Positions 63,001 to 64,000 of a DNA stretch of 64,000 nt are shown here, one piece after another. The notes below the pieces were generated by a model. The model did not search any database and was not told the DNA's origin. It was given only the letters and a program-made list of their open reading frames with translations. The DNA lies in contig JAKSMU010000004.1 in the NCBI GenBank assembly GCA_024400455.1, positions 158,213-222,212 of the forward strand, in the 5' to 3' direction. Position numbers and translations under genes: made by a program. Within the stretch, counting starts at the first letter, position 1; each line of letters begins with the position of its first letter. The DNA comes from Bacteroidales bacterium. Its GTDB lineage: Bacteria > Bacteroidota > Bacteroidia > Bacteroidales > F082.

Positions 63001-63404
63001 GTACCATCATACTCGAAAGGAGTATCAAGATCGATGCCGAACCATCCCGAAGTTGAAGGGAAGTCGAAATCGCCTTGATAGACGATATCAGCAGGGGTTA
63101 CCGTTTCCACATCGGAGACACTAGCGAATGTAGTGCGGGAAACGTTCTTCATGTAGATTACCACTTCGTTGTGGTAAGAGGCAGTGCTGTTGATGTGATA
63201 CGCAAGGTGCGTAATCGTGCCAGCCATGCCGATTTCAGATGCCGGGTAAAGGGTTTCCGCGAAGGTGTAGCCCCAAACGGAATTGAAAGCACCAGCCGAT
63301 GTGGTGGAGGTTCCAGTTCCAACCTCGACAATTGTCTGGGCGTTAGCCAAGCCTGTGAAGGCGAGGATAAGCCCCATCATCAAAGAAAAAATTCCTTTTT
63401 TCAT
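54096..63404 (-). CDS. Giant multidomain T9SS surface protein with gingipain-type cleaved-adhesin domains
   Basis: This 3102-residue protein has a signal peptide (IFSLMMGLILAFTGLANAQ). Visible parts in order: N-terminal beta domains; a choice-of-anchor J-like domain near 590-760 (EFNSTPSDWTLTGDWHV); FN3-like segments near 800-990; a carboxypeptidase regulatory-like domain near 1000-1070 (AGHVYEQDGETGIAGAIVTF); a MAM-like segment near 1125-1250; and a propeller-like stretch near 1600-1790. Three cleaved-adhesin domains follow, near 1960-2135, 2250-2440 and 2760-2950, each with GW..I(D/N)ADGD, FWACAQD, AISTTGNT and IAIRHF. These motifs match gingipain/HagA adhesin domains. A type A T9SS tail ends it (VALYPNPTNGNITIQ, VLGQVVYDVEV, FNAGVYMVRI). 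Predicted role: surface adhesion; SprA would be its exporter. No peptidase catalytic site is evident. Confidence 0.93.
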   Translation of the reverse strand: MKKGIFSLMMGLILAFTGLANAQTIVEVGTGTSTTSAGAFNSVWGYTFAETLYPASEIGMAGTITHLAYHINSTASYHNEVVIYMKNVSRTTFASVSDVETVTPADIVYQGDFDFPSTSGWFGIDLDTPFEYDGTSTLMIAFDENASGYSSRDFYYTNVSNCRVSFFSDSTNPDPYNLGSFTGSSSTGSYMSNIQLTITSGGAAPVVLTLDPDPVDFGARPNNCWMRPMVVTVTNEGPATQIFGVDVDNNYFVPSLDEEMAIPFALGHGESFNVNFGWTTAAEGEVNGVLAIDNQNRLANLFDITAYAYEPVEPDVWEMARVVSNPEDYRDTPTTVTLYNNYLLPPTDVEDGIDAVYKVTFDHDVMLNGNVVTVGGTDKAENGKMAVYTQAGIDEVGGPDLDNNYTGPTVSSSEPMEMTAYPEGLDGTTTVGTLPMYGLYADAYTRSQYVIPATEIAQMAGCPINSLTYYTASTPTPWQSNFQVYLTEVNYTTVSSLIDPATATTVYTGQLVVADGMMHIDFATPYQYNGGNLLIGMDCLECNNYSSCYFKAVSMTGAGMYAYNYSAPTFTSPYTVNYAPTTTFGYMGRNANRAEEVVYSQEFNSTPSDWTLTGDWHVASYGEGSYFHPDATTAPFLLIDSDGNGSGTYGTATSPVINLDGYTSAILDLDQQCVTYGDDLCTIEVYDGTQWVEVANYTSSVGDSYSMENTTIDVTAYANANFQVRFHYDDNGGWNYGWVIDNFQVLGEAGTPGPGPTPVPGDQLITNMTMLPGTYYIAASSTADAWDVILNASELPCPDEITAEANCVEPADDADGIDPSSVTLKWHLSPYTTEYRLVFGSTYYCENVLVDWTRDLAESYTVRSLFNNTNYFWRIEERNDGCPQGVQGPVWGFTTTFNAPTNLHSTNANGNMIYEGETLSLAWNPIVDRTFRSYNVYMDGELIGQTPSNPDPTATTTFDVEGLTYEMGGHIFWVTAYYDEGESGPSNELVINISGNSRVAGHVYEQDGETGIAGAIVTFNGTDEFGRTRSYDFITDATGTYGGDLLAGNYNGKAECNGYQTVNAPVCGNPVEFTYAQTTEPVDFVMDEVFAPVAEVIAEYYPDPEDPESPYVKVYWGWNIMSAMIEDFETGDFSQYEWNIPAQYPFEITTNNPYEGTYCMQSTNYNVASSTSSIDVNVEIPRDGLMSFYKRISCESSWDMAYFYMDGVQMATFTGTSGWGVKEVSVTEGTHNFKWAYTKDSSVDSGEDRFFIDYIDFIHDAQPVGAGWHTYLEGEFDNAYVSNVGTPSWGYEYPASVISSYAGMNMTKVALFSDDMYGAVGGTFTCNVYQGGATPAAGTLVSTITVDVPANVGDWVEFDLTTPVHVTNDPLYVLWTADVIGGLGYPAGCATHTSAYGDWWNNGQDGWEHMGDCTWTMKNYFSDRSGRGFWASSAETNQAIQPMGNLDSKLRTYAKGEEVNNGAACINPNATFKATANASDRSFQYFRVYRTDCYNDGPYTEENTVVCCCELHDTLYIDVEWPELAPGVYKWGVGCVYGGNRESEITWANVNVPQAYDRDAVKLAAEQNHAEISCKEYVNAEGTRAPWDLMGSMSAYEAAQYGVATDGNNIYTCNWGYASATYNFCKYDMQGNFIEGFNIAGCGTIRDLDYDGQYFYGGANGSTLYCMDLANHTLVSTISTGCSAIRHCSYDPQNDGFWVGGWSDLMLINRNGQVVTTAPAPSSCGGTGYYEDENGNGHVYLWCEPQSVYDYDIAANSINYINNFTNIPGWDGSSTAGGAFVGEYNGKVAFFCNIQQDPNIIGIFELRDAGTPGPDPQGDPIQEPRESPIVWSNCLDKDMYLNGAVDITVLLNSADSPEGVNVSFTNLNEGEQELYPVAPVTLDGTGYYAWDTFRRGDYVVNVTMGDAYEPITDTVSIWDATSLRYVMIEIIYGVNDLYVSQTGWAMWSGHGQVGPNPGPQGGGDTFEFGFDSGLDGWTNIDADGDGEVWYHSTQCESMHSVLAITSHSGAGHLCSESYCNATWMALNPNNFLVSPQMYNIANGSTLSFWACAQDASYAAEHFGVAISTTGNTSAADFTTIQEWTLTAKDGAKANPAATRNGEGNREGNWYQYTCDLSAYAGQQVWIAIRHFNVSDMFLMCLDDMTLTNGAKSDERHLEGYKVLCTSIDGEPIFSGNTEHNFIQLPVDELVEGDHYVCKVAAIYSTGMSAWSEAEWMYRSCENYAEAQNVGAEGQTVTWEYPGTPGPVPPTPGEGDEFSFSFDSNADGWTTINADGDDHNWYHSSQADAHSTLAITSHTGAGHMMSESYCNATWAALHPDEYLVAPQMYNIAAGSTFSFWACAQDASYAAEHFGVAISTTGNTNAADFTTIQEWTLTAKGGAKATPAATRDGEGTREGNWYQYTCDLSAYAGQQVWIAIRHFGCTDMFIMCMDDAQLTAGAKSNRDVIVFNGYVTDPGAMANGADASWIKGSQSTWGPNVNNGGGYMLGDSFTLSAATTISEIEVYGYQTGSTTTSTFTGLYAQIYNGNPMNGATAVWGDMTSNIMTATAFTNCYRGSDGETTATTRPIMSITASNLNIQLEAGTYYLVYSLAGTGSSGPWGAPHAEPVIGNTGNGIQYTTEWVNLTDSGDGTSYGCAMKITGDGGAPVPPTPTGDVLGAMIFRDGEWLAEVAYPTSEYTDEEAYGEHEYCVRIIYNGTAQLPENNVYYSMSCPVCVGGEATCAPGADIYGEYVWNNANDFGALITWGGSAPVPPTPGEGDEFTEGFESGSIPTGWTTIDADGDGHNWSPASVLMAGYLIPAHGGADCFTSESYSSTYGALTPDNYLVSPQVTITNGSQFSFWACAQDPSYAGEHYGVAISTTGNTNAADFTTIAEWTMTAKDAAEAGAYMSKNGKGTREGTWYQKTVDLSDYAGQEVYIAIRHFNCTDMFYLNVDDAELSIGAKGNRAGIVKYNVYRSADNANYELIGSVDAVAGQEEYSYYDATAAGAYYYQVRADYGDCESEPALSGENPANNYVIVNVTSVAENGEVALYPNPTNGNITIQAQNMNRITVVSVLGQVVYDVEVEGDSQIINMAQFNAGVYMVRIATENGVSTQRVTVVK
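56085..57530. repeat. Near-identical direct repeats encoding two cleaved-adhesin modules
   Basis: Two blocks of roughly 500 bases, at about 56085-56660 and 56955-57530, are offset by 870 bases (290 codons). They share long identical tracts, for example from GAAGTGACGGATAGCAATCC at 56142 and 57012 onward. A third, more diverged copy lies at about 54580-55130. Confidence 0.85.
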
Positions 63405-63818
63405 AGTGATTTGAATTTGTTAATGAATTAGGTTAATTAATTAATAATAAGTACTTACTATTGAAACTGCAACTTCCGGCCTGCGGCAAGCCGCCCGCCT
63501 TGGCTGCAAGCATCAATCTTAAATAACGGTTTGGTTCCATCATGCAAACATCATGTTTTGCAACTTGCTGCGAAAGGAAAGGTGTCAATAAATAATAGGT
63601 GTATGGTTCCGTAAGGTTTGTGTATTGCGGAAGCGTGGCGAAACGGGGAGAATCGCCCATACGGCACAATGCCATATATGAAAAATGCTTCAATTGTGTA
63701 TGATTTGACGTCATATATTTAATTTGTATGCATGCAATACACTATATAGACTGATAACTCAAATTTTACCCTTAGTCAAAATGGATTTTTTTTCAACATT
63801 TTATTAATCTATTGTCTA
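63405..63818. other. Long region upstream of the giant surface protein gene
   Basis: The region holds a minus-strand open frame (63433-63714), noted separately, and no exact TAnnTTTG box for the giant gene. The nearest candidate on the minus strand is TAAAATTTG at 63760-63768, which has one extra spacer base and would give a leader of about 350 bases. Confidence 0.5.
63433..63714 (-). CDS. Doubtful 93-residue ORF in the leader of the giant surface protein gene
   Basis: The frame is open from an ATG at 63714 to a stop 28 bases before the giant gene start, reading in the same direction. The product has no signal peptide or domain I recognise, is mixed in composition (ALCRMGDSPRFATLPQYTN, LRLMLAAKAGGLPQAGSC), and has three Cys. 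It may be a translated leader peptide, a small protein, or chance coding within a structured untranslated leader. I know of no function. Confidence 0.25.
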   Translation of the reverse strand: MTSNHTQLKHFSYMALCRMGDSPRFATLPQYTNLTEPYTYYLLTPFLSQQVAKHDVCMMEPNRYLRLMLAAKAGGLPQAGSCSFNSKYLLLIN

Positions 63819-63847
63819 TTGTTTTAAGAATGAGGATGTTATTTTTG
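63819..63847 (+). promoter_or_regulatory. Promoter for the candidate small RNA
   Basis: TTG at 63819-63821, an 18-base spacer, then TATTTTTG at 63840-63847. This is among the best-spaced -33/-7 pairs in the window. Confidence 0.65.
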
Positions 63848-63852
63848 CAACA

Positions 63853-63934
63853 ATATTAAGGCATAATAGATATTCTATTATAATACAGGCGATAAAAAAC
63901 GTCATTCAAGCCAATGCCTGAATGACGTTTTTTT
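63853..63934 (+). ncRNA. Candidate small RNA of about 80 nt
   Basis: The interval from the predicted start point to the end of a strong intrinsic terminator contains no ATG and no reading frame. The 3' end is a 15-bp stem (AAAAAACGTCATTCA / TGAATGACGTTTTTT) with a 10-base loop and T run. The 5' part is AU-rich and single-stranded-looking. Independent promoter plus terminator in an intergenic space is the usual layout of a small regulatory RNA. A leader attenuator for a gene beyond the window edge is the main alternative. Confidence 0.45.
63894..63934. terminator. Strong hairpin terminator at the right edge
   Basis: AAAAAACGTCATTCA / TGAATGACGTTTTTT, a 15-bp stem with A and T runs on both sides, able to work in both directions. 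Confidence 0.88.
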
Positions 63935-63950
63935 CAATCTCAGTAAAAAA

Positions 63951-63983
63951 ATGGGACAAATGGGACAATGGGACATGGGACAA
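63951..63983. repeat. Short tandem repeat of TGGGACA-type units
   Basis: ATGGGACAA, ATGGGACAA, TGGGACA, TGGGACAA follow one another: four copies of a 7-9 base unit. No function is evident. Confidence 0.75.
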
Positions 63984-64000
63984 TAAGCAAAATCGATAAA

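Noticed and set aside
63951..63983. Possible CRISPR-like array at the right edge
   Set aside because: The units are only 7-9 bases and contiguous, without spacers; it is a simple tandem repeat.

Overview
The window is an ordinary chromosomal segment of a member of the Bacteroidota, most likely order Bacteroidales. The evidence is direct: at least 25 start sites are preceded by the Bacteroidota-type -7 box TAnnTTTG (often TATTTTTG, TACTTTTG or TACCTTTG), start regions lack consistent Shine-Dalgarno sequences, and the gene content includes type IX secretion (T9SS)/gliding genes (sprA, gldE, gldD) and three secreted proteins with T9SS type A C-terminal sorting domains. I see no insertion sequence, prophage, CRISPR array or integrase.

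Layout. 1-9400: a small acidic Cys-containing protein, then ruvA-sprA-gcvH-vanZ; SprA is the giant outer-membrane T9SS translocon. 9476-15948: a TonB-family protein, uvrC and thiL (minus), a CAU-anticodon tRNA, a HAD hydrolase, dusB, and a CPBP membrane protease. 16082-18584: an ExbB / four-helix protein / ExbD / ExbD operon that probably energises outer-membrane TonB-dependent transport, preceded by tRNA-Ser(GGA). 18765-25080 (minus): trpS-hflX-tatD-ansA, then an HU gene, a 29-residue basic protein of the AURKAIP1/COX24 type, a long RNA hairpin and an RNase E/G gene. 25297-28909: mutY-ssb, then gldE-gldD. 29083-36780: corA; a minus-strand deoC-DUF1963-unknown-thioesterase operon; a lipoprotein with a DUF2807-like head followed by a TetR regulator; a CBM20-bearing amylomaltase; and an acetyltransferase. 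36839-41125: adk, hpt, purE, and an M16 protease / O-methyltransferase / phosphopantetheinyl transferase operon. 41418-52494: a T9SS subtilase with a Cys-rich FN3-like array, an outer-membrane protein with waaA and pdxA, a T9SS BNR-repeat protein, and an aminopeptidase P-like enzyme. 52590-53846: a LicA-like kinase, tRNA-Ala(CGC) and tRNA-Lys(CUU). 54096-63404: a 3102-residue T9SS surface protein with three gingipain-type cleaved-adhesin modules. 63405-64000: an unusually long upstream region and a candidate small RNA.

How it fits together: SprA, GldD and GldE belong to the machinery that exports and attaches CTD-bearing proteins, and the subtilase, the BNR protein and the giant adhesin look like its cargo. 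The remainder is core metabolism, DNA repair and RNA processing. The most noteworthy items are the giant adhesin with near-identical internal modules and its long leader, a promoter-plus-terminator small-RNA candidate at the right edge, a long hairpin between the HU region and RNase G, a palindromic operator candidate next to a TetR-containing operon, a perfect 60-bp tandem duplication in a surface lipoprotein, two related dispersed palindromes, and a possibly leaderless amylomaltase mRNA.
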